Below are positions 25,762 through 34,409 of a stretch of 52,005 nt of DNA, one piece after another. The stretch is from Acidobacteriota bacterium (GTDB lineage Bacteria > Acidobacteriota > UBA6911): positions 1 through 52,005 of the forward strand of contig JAFGTD010000239.1 of the NCBI GenBank assembly GCA_016934295.1. The letters are read 5' to 3'. Both the position numbers and the translations under genes were made by a program. The notes beneath the pieces were generated by a model, which did no database searches, was not told where the DNA came from, and saw nothing but the letters and a program-made list of their open reading frames with translations. How positions within the stretch are numbered: the stretch's first letter is position 1; each line of letters starts with the position of its first letter.

Positions 25762-27349
25762 TAATGCACCGCTTCGGTCCTCCCCCAAGTCAACACCGGG
25801 GCAAAACCGAATAAAATTCGACGAAGAAACCTTTCAGAAGGTCTGCCCGTCGTTCCTCTGCTCCTTATGGGCAAGGCTGGAGGCCTCCCCGCGGGGCTAT
25901 CGACTGGCAAAGGGCATCTTCTGGTCGACAGCCGGGACCGTTATCTCGCGCGGTTTGATAATGGCCGCTTCCATATGCGTCGCCCGGCTGCTTGGGAAAA
26001 CGGGGTTTGGTGAACTGGGCATCCTGCGGTCCACCGTCGGAATGTTCGGTGTTTTCGCCGGATTCGGACTCGGGCTGACCGCCACAAAATATGTGGCGGA
26101 ATTCCGCAGCAGCAATCCCGCTAAAGCAGGCCGCATTATCCGTCTTTCATCGTTGGTAGCAACCCTAACCGGCGGACTGATGGCGCTGGGAATGTTTCTG
26201 TTTGCACCCTGGCTGGCTGAACATACACTCAATGCACCGCATCTGACCGGCATCATTCGGATCGGCGCTCTGGTTCTGTTCTTAAACGCCGTCAACGGCG
26301 CCCAGACGGGAGCCATGGCGGGATTTGAGGCGTTTAAAACCATTGCACGGATCAATCTGCTTGTCGGCCTGGTTTCTTTTCCGATACTGGTTTTTGGCGC
26401 CTATACAGGCGGCACCGTCGGCGTTGCCTGGGGATTGGCCATAAACCTGGGGATCCAATGGCTGCTGAACCACCTGGAGTTGCGCAGGGAAGGATCCCGT
26501 CATAAAATACCCTATACCTTTCAAGGCTGCAGTCTCGAACTGCCAATTTTGTGGCGATTCAGTCTCCCGGCCGTCCTCGGAGGCATTCTGGTCGGCCCCG
26601 TCCGGTGGATGTGCAACGCTCTCCTTGTCAATCAACCCGATGGGTACGGTGAGATGGGTATATTCAGCGCCGCCCTTCTGTTCCAGAGCATGATGCTCAC
26701 GGCCAACGAGATGCTGAACGCTCCGCTGCTGTCCATGGTTTCCAACGCGGGAGATAAAATTTCCAACAGACTCGGCGCCGTCAATATACTGTCCTCGTGG
26801 ATCCCCGGAATTTTCCTGGCCATTCCGCTTCTGAGCTTCCCGGAAATCGCCCTGTTAATATTCGGCTCTGATTTTGAAACCCGGACCTTTTCAACTACCT
26901 TCGCCCTGGTTGTGTTCACTACCTGCATCCTGACTTACAGAAGCGGTCTGCTGCGGGTACTGGTGTCCAGAAACCGACTCTGGTGGGGTCTCTGGAACAA
27001 CCTGCTTTGGGCAGCCGTTTTGCTGCCGGCAACCTGGTTCCTGTCAAAATGGGGCGCCGTTGGACTTGGGGCCTCATTTGCCATTGCCTATACAGTCATC
27101 TCCATCGTTTTTGTGCCCGTATATATAAAATACTGCAAAGTAAAAAAGAATCTTATGATTTCAAAAGAAGTATTTCTTGTATGGCTGATACTCGTTGCGC
27201 TTCTTGCGACCAGCTTCTGCGACATATCGATTCTTTACCGGATTATCGGCTTCCCAATCTCTCTCGGTTTAGCGGGTTGGGCGTTGATAAAAGTGTGGCG
27301 CGACAATACAAATCCGGCGGCGTACCGGGCGGAAGAAAAGAGTGATTAA
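25697..27349 (+). CDS. wzx: Wzx-type polysaccharide flippase (MATE/PST family)
   Basis: About 550 residues. Residues 1-75 are hydrophilic; then about 14 membrane helices follow, starting GIFWSTAGTVISRGLIMAAS. The pattern GKTGFGELGILRSTVGMFGV near 110 is typical of polysaccharide-transport proteins that flip lipid-linked repeat units across the inner membrane. The only in-frame ATG before the first helix is 25697, which overlaps wzc by 65 bp; no GTG or TTG lies between. The overlap makes the exact start uncertain and the real N-terminus could use a rarer codon. Its position after wza and wzc completes a Wzx/Wzy-type export system with the Wzy-like protein at 31883. Confidence 0.87.
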   Translation: MPNTHPTYLTKSRATAAPPLPDNAPLRSSPKSTPGQNRIKFDEETFQKVCPSFLCSLWARLEASPRGYRLAKGIFWSTAGTVISRGLIMAASICVARLLGKTGFGELGILRSTVGMFGVFAGFGLGLTATKYVAEFRSSNPAKAGRIIRLSSLVATLTGGLMALGMFLFAPWLAEHTLNAPHLTGIIRIGALVLFLNAVNGAQTGAMAGFEAFKTIARINLLVGLVSFPILVFGAYTGGTVGVAWGLAINLGIQWLLNHLELRREGSRHKIPYTFQGCSLELPILWRFSLPAVLGGILVGPVRWMCNALLVNQPDGYGEMGIFSAALLFQSMMLTANEMLNAPLLSMVSNAGDKISNRLGAVNILSSWIPGIFLAIPLLSFPEIALLIFGSDFETRTFSTTFALVVFTTCILTYRSGLLRVLVSRNRLWWGLWNNLLWAAVLLPATWFLSKWGAVGLGASFAIAYTVISIVFVPVYIKYCKVKKNLMISKEVFLVWLILVALLATSFCDISILYRIIGFPISLGLAGWALIKVWRDNTNPAAYRAEEKSD

Positions 27350-28361
27350 AGACAAGACCTATCCCGGCAGGATGCCTTTTCTGTTTTCCATATTTCGCGG
27401 CGGACAGCGCAGGAGTCTCACTCCAATGGCAGCAGCCCTGAGAAAAACCGTAAGAACCTTGATAGGCCGGCGGCTCACCGCTCTTTACGTCACCTGTTCG
27501 ACGGTTGTACGCTTGCTGATTCGGGAACTCGCCCGGATGCGCATACTGATTCGCTGCAGGCAAAGGTGTTCCAACGATCCGGAATTCATCCTGGGCGAAC
27601 TGCGAATATGGGGCCACATCGTAGACAAAGGCCTGCGGGCTGAGAACTGGGAAACGAACCACGGCGGCGCACCCTATCAGGAACTTTGCCGGCAACTGGA
27701 GCGGCTGAAAGATTCCGCCCTTGTTGCAGATCCCTCCTACCAATGGGCTCTGGATATAAAAAAAGAGTATGAAGCCACACAGGCGCAGGGATGCCGGAAC
27801 GGGCATGGCACCACCTCACCATCAACGGGAATCGAAAAAAACGATCTGCTTAATTTAATCAAGAACCGGCGAAGCATCCGGTCGTTTGAAAACCGGCCCA
27901 TCGCGAAGGAAATACTGGAGGAACTGGCCGATGTTGTAAGCTGGTCCGCTACCAGCTGCAACAGGCAGCCGACCAAGCTGTTTATCACTCAAAATCCCGA
28001 GAAAGTAGCCCTTTGCATGCGTCAGTGCGCGGGCGCCACATGTTTCGGGGAAACATCTCCCTGCTTTGCGGCTGTCTGCGCGGATACCCGCCCCTATATA
28101 CTTCAGGACAGGAACCTGCCTTTTATCGATGCGTCTCTGGGTTTGCAGAATATGCTTCTGCTGTCGCATGTGCACGGGATCGGGGTCACTCTGCTGAATT
28201 GGATGCATCATACGCCGGAAGAAGACGCGATACTTAGAAGGACCCTGAAAATACCGGAACACTACCTTGTAGTAACGAATCTGATCATGGGATACACAGA
28301 CAAATCAATCCCGGCCCCGGGAAGAAAAGCCGGCAGTTTGGCTTACGTTCTGGTGGATTGA
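27342..28361 (+). CDS. Nitroreductase-family protein with helical N-terminal extension
   Basis: A 339-residue protein. Residues about 155-339 are a nitroreductase-like FMN domain: LLNLIKNRRSIRSFENRPIA (phosphate-binding Arg cluster), SATSCNRQPTKLFI, SLGLQNMLLLSHVHGIGVT and PEHYLVVTNLIMGY. The first 150 residues are basic and helical (RELARMRILIRCRQRC, WGHIVDKGLRAENWE), not a standard part of the family. GTG at 27342 overlaps the wzx stop; an ATG at 27372 is an alternative. Nitroreductase-like proteins in glycan clusters are known beside pyruvyl transferases, which follows here, but their reaction is unclear to me. A redox step on a sugar or cofactor is a guess. Confidence 0.8.
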   Translation: MIKDKTYPGRMPFLFSIFRGGQRRSLTPMAAALRKTVRTLIGRRLTALYVTCSTVVRLLIRELARMRILIRCRQRCSNDPEFILGELRIWGHIVDKGLRAENWETNHGGAPYQELCRQLERLKDSALVADPSYQWALDIKKEYEATQAQGCRNGHGTTSPSTGIEKNDLLNLIKNRRSIRSFENRPIAKEILEELADVVSWSATSCNRQPTKLFITQNPEKVALCMRQCAGATCFGETSPCFAAVCADTRPYILQDRNLPFIDASLGLQNMLLLSHVHGIGVTLLNWMHHTPEEDAILRRTLKIPEHYLVVTNLIMGYTDKSIPAPGRKAGSLAYVLVD

Positions 28362-28399
28362 TTCAAAACCATGCAACACTCAGAAGGCCAGGAATCCAT

Positions 28400-29608
28400 A
28401 TGAATAAAAAGTTTCTGTTGTTCGGTCCGGGAATCGGCGGAAATTACGGCAACAACGCGATCGTACTGGGAACGGAAAAAATTCTGCACCGTCATTTTCC
28501 CGGCTGCGAGGTTTGGCTGCCGCACAGATCCTGGAGAAAACCGAATCACGGGAATGTCCAGAACCCGGGAACCGGCATTGAAATTAAAAGCGGCTGGATG
28601 GATATCCGGTTCAAGCTGTTCTGCAGAAGCATGGTCCGCAAATCAGGCCTGTTCGATCCGCATCCACTGGCCGTGCCGCGAAGGCTGGCAAAGCAATCCG
28701 ACTGCGTTCTTTCGATCGGCGGGGACCTGTATACGTTCGCCAATAAGGAAAAGGACTGGCCCTATCCCTTTTCGATTATGGAAATGGGCAACGAAATTAT
28801 TAAGCTCGGGACACCCTACGTTATTTGGTGCGCATCCGTCGGACCATTGGAGGAAGCCGGCAAGCGGCTGGGTGAAATGGTCGAACACTTAAGAAAGTGT
28901 CACGCCATTATCGTCCGCGAGCAGGATTCCTATCAATATCTGCGCGGCACCCTGGGATTGAGGGACAACGTCTTTCTTGCGGCGGATCCAGCGTTCGTTA
29001 TGGAACCCGAACCCTTCGACCTGCCTTTTTCGCAATCCAGCAACGGTTCCAAACTCCTCGCCATAAACTTCAGCCTCGGCTCCCTGGAACACGTTCACGG
29101 GCACGTTCCCGTAGAAATTTTTCATAACGATCTCATCGAATGGACAAGGAAAATATTGGATGCTCTCCGTGTTCGAGTATTGTTTGTCCCTCATACGCAT
29201 CACGACAGTTATTTTTTAGCTCCCATTTACGAAGCCCTGAACACACAGTACCGGGAAAGGATTCACATTCTGCCTGAAAAAATCGGGGCCCGAAAAACAA
29301 AATGGGCCGTATCCCGAGCCAATGCCCTGATGACAATGAGGTTCCACTGCTCCCTGGCGGGTTTTTCCACCAAAACGCCGACCCTGATCCTGGTATCGAC
29401 TTCAAAGGGAGAAAAAATCTGCCGCGAAATGTACGGAGACACGGAATTCGGACTTCCTCTCTCAGATGCGGATTCAGATACGGTTTTTACAAAAATCAAA
29501 GATCTTCTCGACAACGAGGAAGGTATCCGCTCACGGATAGAGCCTGTCAGCGAGAAAATGAACACTCTTGCTTTCAGCGCGGGCGAGACCTTAAAAAAGA
29601 TTCTATAG
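28400..29608 (+). CDS. Polysaccharide pyruvyl transferase family protein
   Basis: About 402 residues of the CsaB/WcaK family, which transfers pyruvate from phosphoenolpyruvate to a sugar as a ketal, giving acidic glycans. The start KKFLLFGPGIGGNYGNNAIV is the family's Gly-rich first strand. SIGGDLYTF near 110, IWCASVGPLEE, VREQDSYQYL and the C-terminal TMRFHCSLAGFSTKTPTLI support it. The ATG at 28400 has an AGGCCAGGA ribosome binding site; the frame is open to 28358 but the added residues are not conserved-looking. Cytoplasmic. It predicts a negatively charged, pyruvylated repeat unit for the second glycan. Confidence 0.87.
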   Translation: MNKKFLLFGPGIGGNYGNNAIVLGTEKILHRHFPGCEVWLPHRSWRKPNHGNVQNPGTGIEIKSGWMDIRFKLFCRSMVRKSGLFDPHPLAVPRRLAKQSDCVLSIGGDLYTFANKEKDWPYPFSIMEMGNEIIKLGTPYVIWCASVGPLEEAGKRLGEMVEHLRKCHAIIVREQDSYQYLRGTLGLRDNVFLAADPAFVMEPEPFDLPFSQSSNGSKLLAINFSLGSLEHVHGHVPVEIFHNDLIEWTRKILDALRVRVLFVPHTHHDSYFLAPIYEALNTQYRERIHILPEKIGARKTKWAVSRANALMTMRFHCSLAGFSTKTPTLILVSTSKGEKICREMYGDTEFGLPLSDADSDTVFTKIKDLLDNEEGIRSRIEPVSEKMNTLAFSAGETLKKIL

Positions 29609-29645
29609 AAAAGACGGGAGCCGGGATTTCCACCGGCAATCTGAA

Positions 29646-30779
29646 ATGACCAGAATAAACATGTTTTTCCCGCGATTATTGGAACGCGACGGAAGCAGTC
29701 GCCCCGCTCTTGGAGGCGTTGAAACCTATATTATGAGGCTGTCGAACCTGGCCGCTGATATGGGACATGCCCCGGTATTGTACCAACAGGCCAATTTAGA
29801 CTTTACGAACACAGTAGGCCCCCTGATTGTCCGGGGAATCGCACCGGCCGACAGTTCTATCGCTCATCTGCACAGAATCGCATGTAAAGAGGACACGACC
29901 GAAAACCCCGTAATTGTCTTCTGTGCCGATAATCAAAGCTGCCCGACCCATAGTTCCCGCTCCGTAACAATTCAACACGGAATCCACTGGGACCTGCCCC
30001 TGCGACTGATGAACCTGGGCGGGCTTCGCCGTATCTTATGGCCTATTTACAGGAATTACCTTCATTGGGTGAAGCGTAAAACCTTCGAACGAGGTCGTTA
30101 TCGAGTATGTGTGGATCTGAATTTTATTAACTGGTACCGGACCTTCAACCATGGGGAGATGCTGGAAAGGACGCACTATATCCCCAATTGCTGCACGGTT
30201 CTCGAAAAAGAAAAAGTCTCAACCCGTTTAGATCGAAATCCGCGAACCCTCCGGGTGCTGTTTGCAAGAAGATTCGAGGAATACAGGGGCACAAGGATTT
30301 TTACTCACGCTATAGAACGGTTGCTTGAGGGCAATCCTGATATTCAGATAATGGTTGCCGGAGAGGGTACGGATGAGCCGTTTATTAAAGAAAGATTGAC
30401 CGGCAAAGGGCAGGTAACATTCACCAAAGTGCCGCAGACCAAAATGGCAAGTCTTCTGGAGGATATCGATATCGCCGTCGTGCCTTCCCTGGGTTCGGAA
30501 GGCACCGCCTTTTCTCTTGTGGAGGCCATGGGCGCCGGCTGCGCCTGTATCGCAACGAATGTCGGCGGAATGACCAATATTGTGGTGGACCGCCACAATG
30601 GGCTCATCGTATGGCCTACGAGGGATTCGCTGCACGATGCGATGAAAGAACTGATCACGGACCGCGATCTGCGGACCAGGCTTTCCTGGTCCGCCTGGGA
30701 AACCGCACGTCACTCTTTGAGTGAAAAAAACTGGAGAAATGCATGGACGGAAGTTATCAACGCAGTCATCTCCAACTAA
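29646..30779 (+). CDS. GT4-family glycosyltransferase
   Basis: A 377-residue GT-B enzyme. The N-terminal acceptor domain has the start RINMFFPRLLERDGSSRPAL and GGVETYIMRLSNLAADMGH. The donor domain has VLFARRFEEYRGTRIFTHA, MVAGEGTDEPFIKERL and the E-x7-E region VPSLGSEGTAFSLVEAMGAG, then the NGLIVWPT nucleotide-proximal turn. It belongs to the second glycan operon, 37 bp after the pyruvyl transferase. The ATG at 29646 is used, with a weak ribosome binding site. Sugar donor unknown. Confidence 0.86.
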   Translation: MTRINMFFPRLLERDGSSRPALGGVETYIMRLSNLAADMGHAPVLYQQANLDFTNTVGPLIVRGIAPADSSIAHLHRIACKEDTTENPVIVFCADNQSCPTHSSRSVTIQHGIHWDLPLRLMNLGGLRRILWPIYRNYLHWVKRKTFERGRYRVCVDLNFINWYRTFNHGEMLERTHYIPNCCTVLEKEKVSTRLDRNPRTLRVLFARRFEEYRGTRIFTHAIERLLEGNPDIQIMVAGEGTDEPFIKERLTGKGQVTFTKVPQTKMASLLEDIDIAVVPSLGSEGTAFSLVEAMGAGCACIATNVGGMTNIVVDRHNGLIVWPTRDSLHDAMKELITDRDLRTRLSWSAWETARHSLSEKNWRNAWTEVINAVISN

Positions 30780-30825
30780 TTGCCTTGATCAACCGCAAAC
30801 AGAGTTAATCTTTTAATTCGAAATA

Positions 30826-31857
30826 ATGGAAAACGGCAGAGAAAATTCACCTGCGAGAATACCCGGCCTTGTGTCGGCAATCATCCCGGCCTACAACGCC
30901 GAGCTTAGCCTTGCGCGGTGCATCGACCATGCACTTTCCCAGACCTATTCGTCCATCGAGATTATTGTTGTCAACGACGGATCCGAGGACGGCACGGAAG
31001 AGATTGCCTTGAACTACGACAACCGGATCCGCTATGTGCGCCAGGAAAATCGGGGGGAAACGGCAGCACGCAACCGCGGCTTTGAAATGGCGAAGGGAGA
31101 ATTCATAACTTTCATCGATCATGACGATTACTGGCATGAAGAATTCGTTGAAAAGACAGTTTCGTTTCTGAAACAGCACCCTGTCGCGGTCGCCGTGAGT
31201 GTCGGACGTCGTTCCTACAGTGCCTTGCGGGACACACATGTCCGTCCGGAATTTCTCGAAAACCCTTCGGCTGAGACAATGGAGCCTTTGGTTCTGGAAT
31301 CCTTTTTCGACTTCTGGTCCGAACATGCCCATATCTGCTGCGGATCGGCCCTTATACGAAGCTCGCTGTTCGACAAAGCCGGCGGTCAGCGGGAAGACCT
31401 CGTATTAAGCGGGGATATGGAGTACTGGGCCTACCTGTCCACCTTCGGCTCCTGGGGTTTTATTCCGGAGATCCTGCTTACAACAGACGGGACTCAAATC
31501 CGGAGAGGCGGTAATTACTACAGGAAATTCAAGAACCGTTACCAGCGTGTTTTAACCGTCGAACAGTGGCAATCAAGGATTCTTCCACGAATCAGCGGCG
31601 AGGATGAACGTGGATTTAAAAAGTTGCGAGGTCGAATCGCGACCTGGTACACCTTCGCCGATATATTCGTGGGAAGAGACGCCCGGGCGAAACAGTGCGC
31701 CACATCCTACAAAAAGGACCTGGAAGGGCCTTATGGACGCCTGTGGCGCCTCGGCCTGGCCGCCGGATGGTTGACCTGGAAGCCGATGTGTCTGTTGGTC
31801 CGCCTGCGCACTTACCTGCAATACAGATTCGCTGAAAGACGACTCGCGGGCATTTAA
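30826..31857 (+). CDS. GT2-family glycosyltransferase
   Basis: A 343-residue GT-A enzyme. It opens with LVSAIIPAYNAELSLARCID, then IEIIVVNDGSEDGTEEI, RQENRGETAARNRGFEMAKG and the metal-binding FIDHDDYWHEEF (about 103-114). The LSGDMEYWAYLSTFGSWG stretch (about 197-214) is the usual acceptor-side ED-type motif. It is the classic WfaP/CpsI-like GT2 layout with a helical C-terminal tail. The gene lies 46 bp after the GT4 gene and 25 bp before the Wzy-like gene, inside the operon. Start ATG 30826. Confidence 0.87.
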   Translation: MENGRENSPARIPGLVSAIIPAYNAELSLARCIDHALSQTYSSIEIIVVNDGSEDGTEEIALNYDNRIRYVRQENRGETAARNRGFEMAKGEFITFIDHDDYWHEEFVEKTVSFLKQHPVAVAVSVGRRSYSALRDTHVRPEFLENPSAETMEPLVLESFFDFWSEHAHICCGSALIRSSLFDKAGGQREDLVLSGDMEYWAYLSTFGSWGFIPEILLTTDGTQIRRGGNYYRKFKNRYQRVLTVEQWQSRILPRISGEDERGFKKLRGRIATWYTFADIFVGRDARAKQCATSYKKDLEGPYGRLWRLGLAAGWLTWKPMCLLVRLRTYLQYRFAERRLAGI

Positions 31858-31882
31858 TCGAAAATAGGGAGGTAAAGCAATC

Positions 31883-33193
31883 GTGTCGACTTCCGATCCA
31901 CTCGCACAGCGCAATACCTGGATGCGTCGGATACTCGACCGGAGGAGAATACCGTATGCGCAGGCTCTGGCCGACAGGGCATTTTTTACCCGAGGCAAGT
32001 TTTCTGTCCTCTGGCTGCTCATCATGGCCTGGGTTTTCCGCGTAACGGTATTTGTCCGCAGGAGACCGCAGGGAGAATTCGCCGAGGTCGATACGTTCGC
32101 CGCCGTCCAGATAATTTTCGTGTTCCTGCTGGCAACGTACCTGGTCTTTTCGAACCGTCTCACCCCCTTGCTGAGACTGGCGGCCAAAACTTCCTTCGGC
32201 GTGCTGATGCTCTATTACGGTTTCGGCATGATAAGCGCCGTCTGGTCCCCCTCGCCGGCTTTTTCCTTTTATCGCGCCTTTGAGGTCGTAGTGCTGTCTC
32301 TGGGCATTCTGGTGGCCTTATCCTTCTGTCGGAGCTTTGCTTCGACGGAACGCGGCATGCTCTGGGTGTCCCTGGCGATCGTGTTGTTTCAGGTAAATGT
32401 TCAGCGACCGTCCATCGGCATGGCTTTCTCATTTGAAGCCTGGAAAACCAATTCCTATACCGCCATGAGCGCCATGATGTTCTGCTATTGCATCGGCGAA
32501 ATGCTGTCACACTCCAATCCCCTTAGACAGAAATTCCTGCGCAGGATGTCTCTGGTATTTCTGGTCTTTATAATCCTGGGGCACAGCACGGGAAGTATCG
32601 TAGCCATAATTTGCGGGCTCGGCGTTGCGTTTCTGCTGGCCCGGCACCAGCGCGCTGCGGTCTTCATGCTGATAGCCGTTCTCATCATCATCGGTATAGC
32701 TGCCGGGGTTGATCTCCAGTCCCTGTTGCTTCCCGGCAAGTCCGAGGATTACGATGTGACCGGCATGAGCGGACGGACGGGATTATGGGCGACCTATCTG
32801 AATCAGATTATGCAATATCCTCTACTGGGCACCGGATTCGATATGCTTCCGCGCCTGGTCGGTTTTGCCAGCAACTCACACAACTCCCTTCTTGCCGTTA
32901 TAGGCGGCACGGGGCTCCTGGGTCTCGTTTTCATCATCATATGGATTGCGCGACTGTTCAAGGAAACGCTTGCCGCCATCCACTCAAGGCTCGCAGGCTC
33001 GCAGGGAATGGCCGCCGGGCTCACCGCCGGGCTTGTAAACAGCTGTACGCTCGCCTTTCTCGGCGAGCACTGTATGACAACCACCCTGGTTTTCGCCACT
33101 CTTGCAGCTTTTCATATGCTTTTCGCATCCCGCATGGCGGCCGACAGCAATTCACGCATACTGGTCATGCGCTGGCAGAAACAGACGGTATAG
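31883..33193 (+). CDS. O-antigen polymerase/ligase-like protein, second copy (Wzy-like)
   Basis: A 436-residue protein with about eleven hydrophobic helices. The periplasmic loop region (about 285-335) has DVTGMSGRTGLWATYL, LLGTGFDMLPRLVG and SNSHNSLLAVIGGTGLLG; the last is the family's SHN/HN-type motif. A GTG start at 31883 is chosen because an AGGGAGGT ribosome binding site lies 9 nt upstream. It should polymerise repeat units delivered by Wzx. The first 45 residues are soluble and basic. The two proteins of this kind in the window differ in length and loop sequence, so they probably serve different glycans. Confidence 0.84.
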   Translation: MSTSDPLAQRNTWMRRILDRRRIPYAQALADRAFFTRGKFSVLWLLIMAWVFRVTVFVRRRPQGEFAEVDTFAAVQIIFVFLLATYLVFSNRLTPLLRLAAKTSFGVLMLYYGFGMISAVWSPSPAFSFYRAFEVVVLSLGILVALSFCRSFASTERGMLWVSLAIVLFQVNVQRPSIGMAFSFEAWKTNSYTAMSAMMFCYCIGEMLSHSNPLRQKFLRRMSLVFLVFIILGHSTGSIVAIICGLGVAFLLARHQRAAVFMLIAVLIIIGIAAGVDLQSLLLPGKSEDYDVTGMSGRTGLWATYLNQIMQYPLLGTGFDMLPRLVGFASNSHNSLLAVIGGTGLLGLVFIIIWIARLFKETLAAIHSRLAGSQGMAAGLTAGLVNSCTLAFLGEHCMTTTLVFATLAAFHMLFASRMAADSNSRILVMRWQKQTV

Positions 33194-33221
33194 AGTTTTG
33201 GCCTCCAACCGGATTTATCCT

Positions 33222-34409
33222 ATGGCACGCAATGGCACCGAACGCATTACCTGGGTGAGGCGATCGGTGCTGGACTACAGGATTCCCGTATTTAAAGCCC
33301 TGGACGCAATGGTGGGCGGCAGACTCTCCCTTGTCTACTCCCGCGATCATACCCCGACCAGGGTTCAGGATAAACTGGCCGAAACCTTGGGCGACCGCGC
33401 CATAGGACTTGCCGGCGAAAAAAACATGGGCTCTTCGGTCAGCGGCGGTTTCGCCAATCGCGGCGTTTCGCTCGTATACCAGCCCGGTGTCCTGAAACAG
33501 ATACGTCAGACCGCTCCGGAGGTCCTGATCGGCGACGGCTTCTCCTCATGGACCTCATTCGCTCTCCTGTACAAACTCTGCAATCGGCTGCCGCTCGTGG
33601 TTTGCTACGAGCGCACATTCCATACAGAACGGAATGTGCAATGGTACCGTCTGGCATACCGCCGGTCGGTTTTAAAGTTCATCGACGCCATGTGCTGTAA
33701 CGGGATCCAAAGCCTCGAATACACCCGATCGCTGGGCATGCCCCTTTCCAAAATCACGGCACCGAATATGGTTGCGGATACACACGCTCTGGGGCTTGCG
33801 TCAGCGGCTGTCACGCCCGAGGAGAAAACCGAAACGAGGCGATCGTGGAATGCGCACGGCTTCGTCTTCCTTTATGTGGGTAACCTTATTCCACGCAAAG
33901 GCCTGCAGCATCTGCTGCAAGCCTGGGCGCTGCTGGAGCGCGCCTATGAAGAGAAAGCCACGCTTGTACTGGTAGGCCATGGTTCAGAAAAAACCCTGCT
34001 GCAGCAGCAGGCCGATTCGCTCGGCCTGCGCAATGTGCGCTTCGCGGGAGCCGTCGATTACGACAACCTCTCCGGATGCTACGCTTCGGCCGATGTGTTT
34101 GTCGTTCCCACGCTGGAGGACAACTGGAGCCTGGTGGTTCCTGAAGCCATGGCCTGTGGCCTGCCCGTCCTCTGTTCGAAATTCAACGGCTGCTGGCCGG
34201 AACTGGTCCACCCCGATCGCAATGGATGGATTTTCGATCCTCTGGATATAAACGACTTGTTTCATTGCCTGAAGCGGTGCCTGGAACGCCGGTCCCGTTT
34301 ACCGGAGATGGGGCAAAACTCAAAAGACATTGTGTCCGACTTTACACCGCAGATCGCGGCCGACTCGATCCTTAGAGCAGTGCAGATTGCCCATGAATCC
34401 CGAAACTAA
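33222..34409 (+). CDS. GT4-family glycosyltransferase
   Basis: About 395 residues. The donor-binding half is textbook GT4: FLYVGNLIPRKGLQHLLQAW, LVGHGSEKTLLQQQADSLGL, GAVDYDNLSGCYASADVFVV and the E-x7-E motif at NWSLVVPEAMACGLPVL, followed by NGWIFDPLD. The N-terminal half has VRRSVLDYRIPVFKAL, the usual start of a subgroup acting on short lipid-linked acceptors. The ATG at 33222 is used; a TTG eight codons upstream at 33198 is possible. It overlaps the next gene by 17 bp, indicating tight coupling. Confidence 0.86.
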   Translation: MARNGTERITWVRRSVLDYRIPVFKALDAMVGGRLSLVYSRDHTPTRVQDKLAETLGDRAIGLAGEKNMGSSVSGGFANRGVSLVYQPGVLKQIRQTAPEVLIGDGFSSWTSFALLYKLCNRLPLVVCYERTFHTERNVQWYRLAYRRSVLKFIDAMCCNGIQSLEYTRSLGMPLSKITAPNMVADTHALGLASAAVTPEEKTETRRSWNAHGFVFLYVGNLIPRKGLQHLLQAWALLERAYEEKATLVLVGHGSEKTLLQQQADSLGLRNVRFAGAVDYDNLSGCYASADVFVVPTLEDNWSLVVPEAMACGLPVLCSKFNGCWPELVHPDRNGWIFDPLDINDLFHCLKRCLERRSRLPEMGQNSKDIVSDFTPQIAADSILRAVQIAHESRN

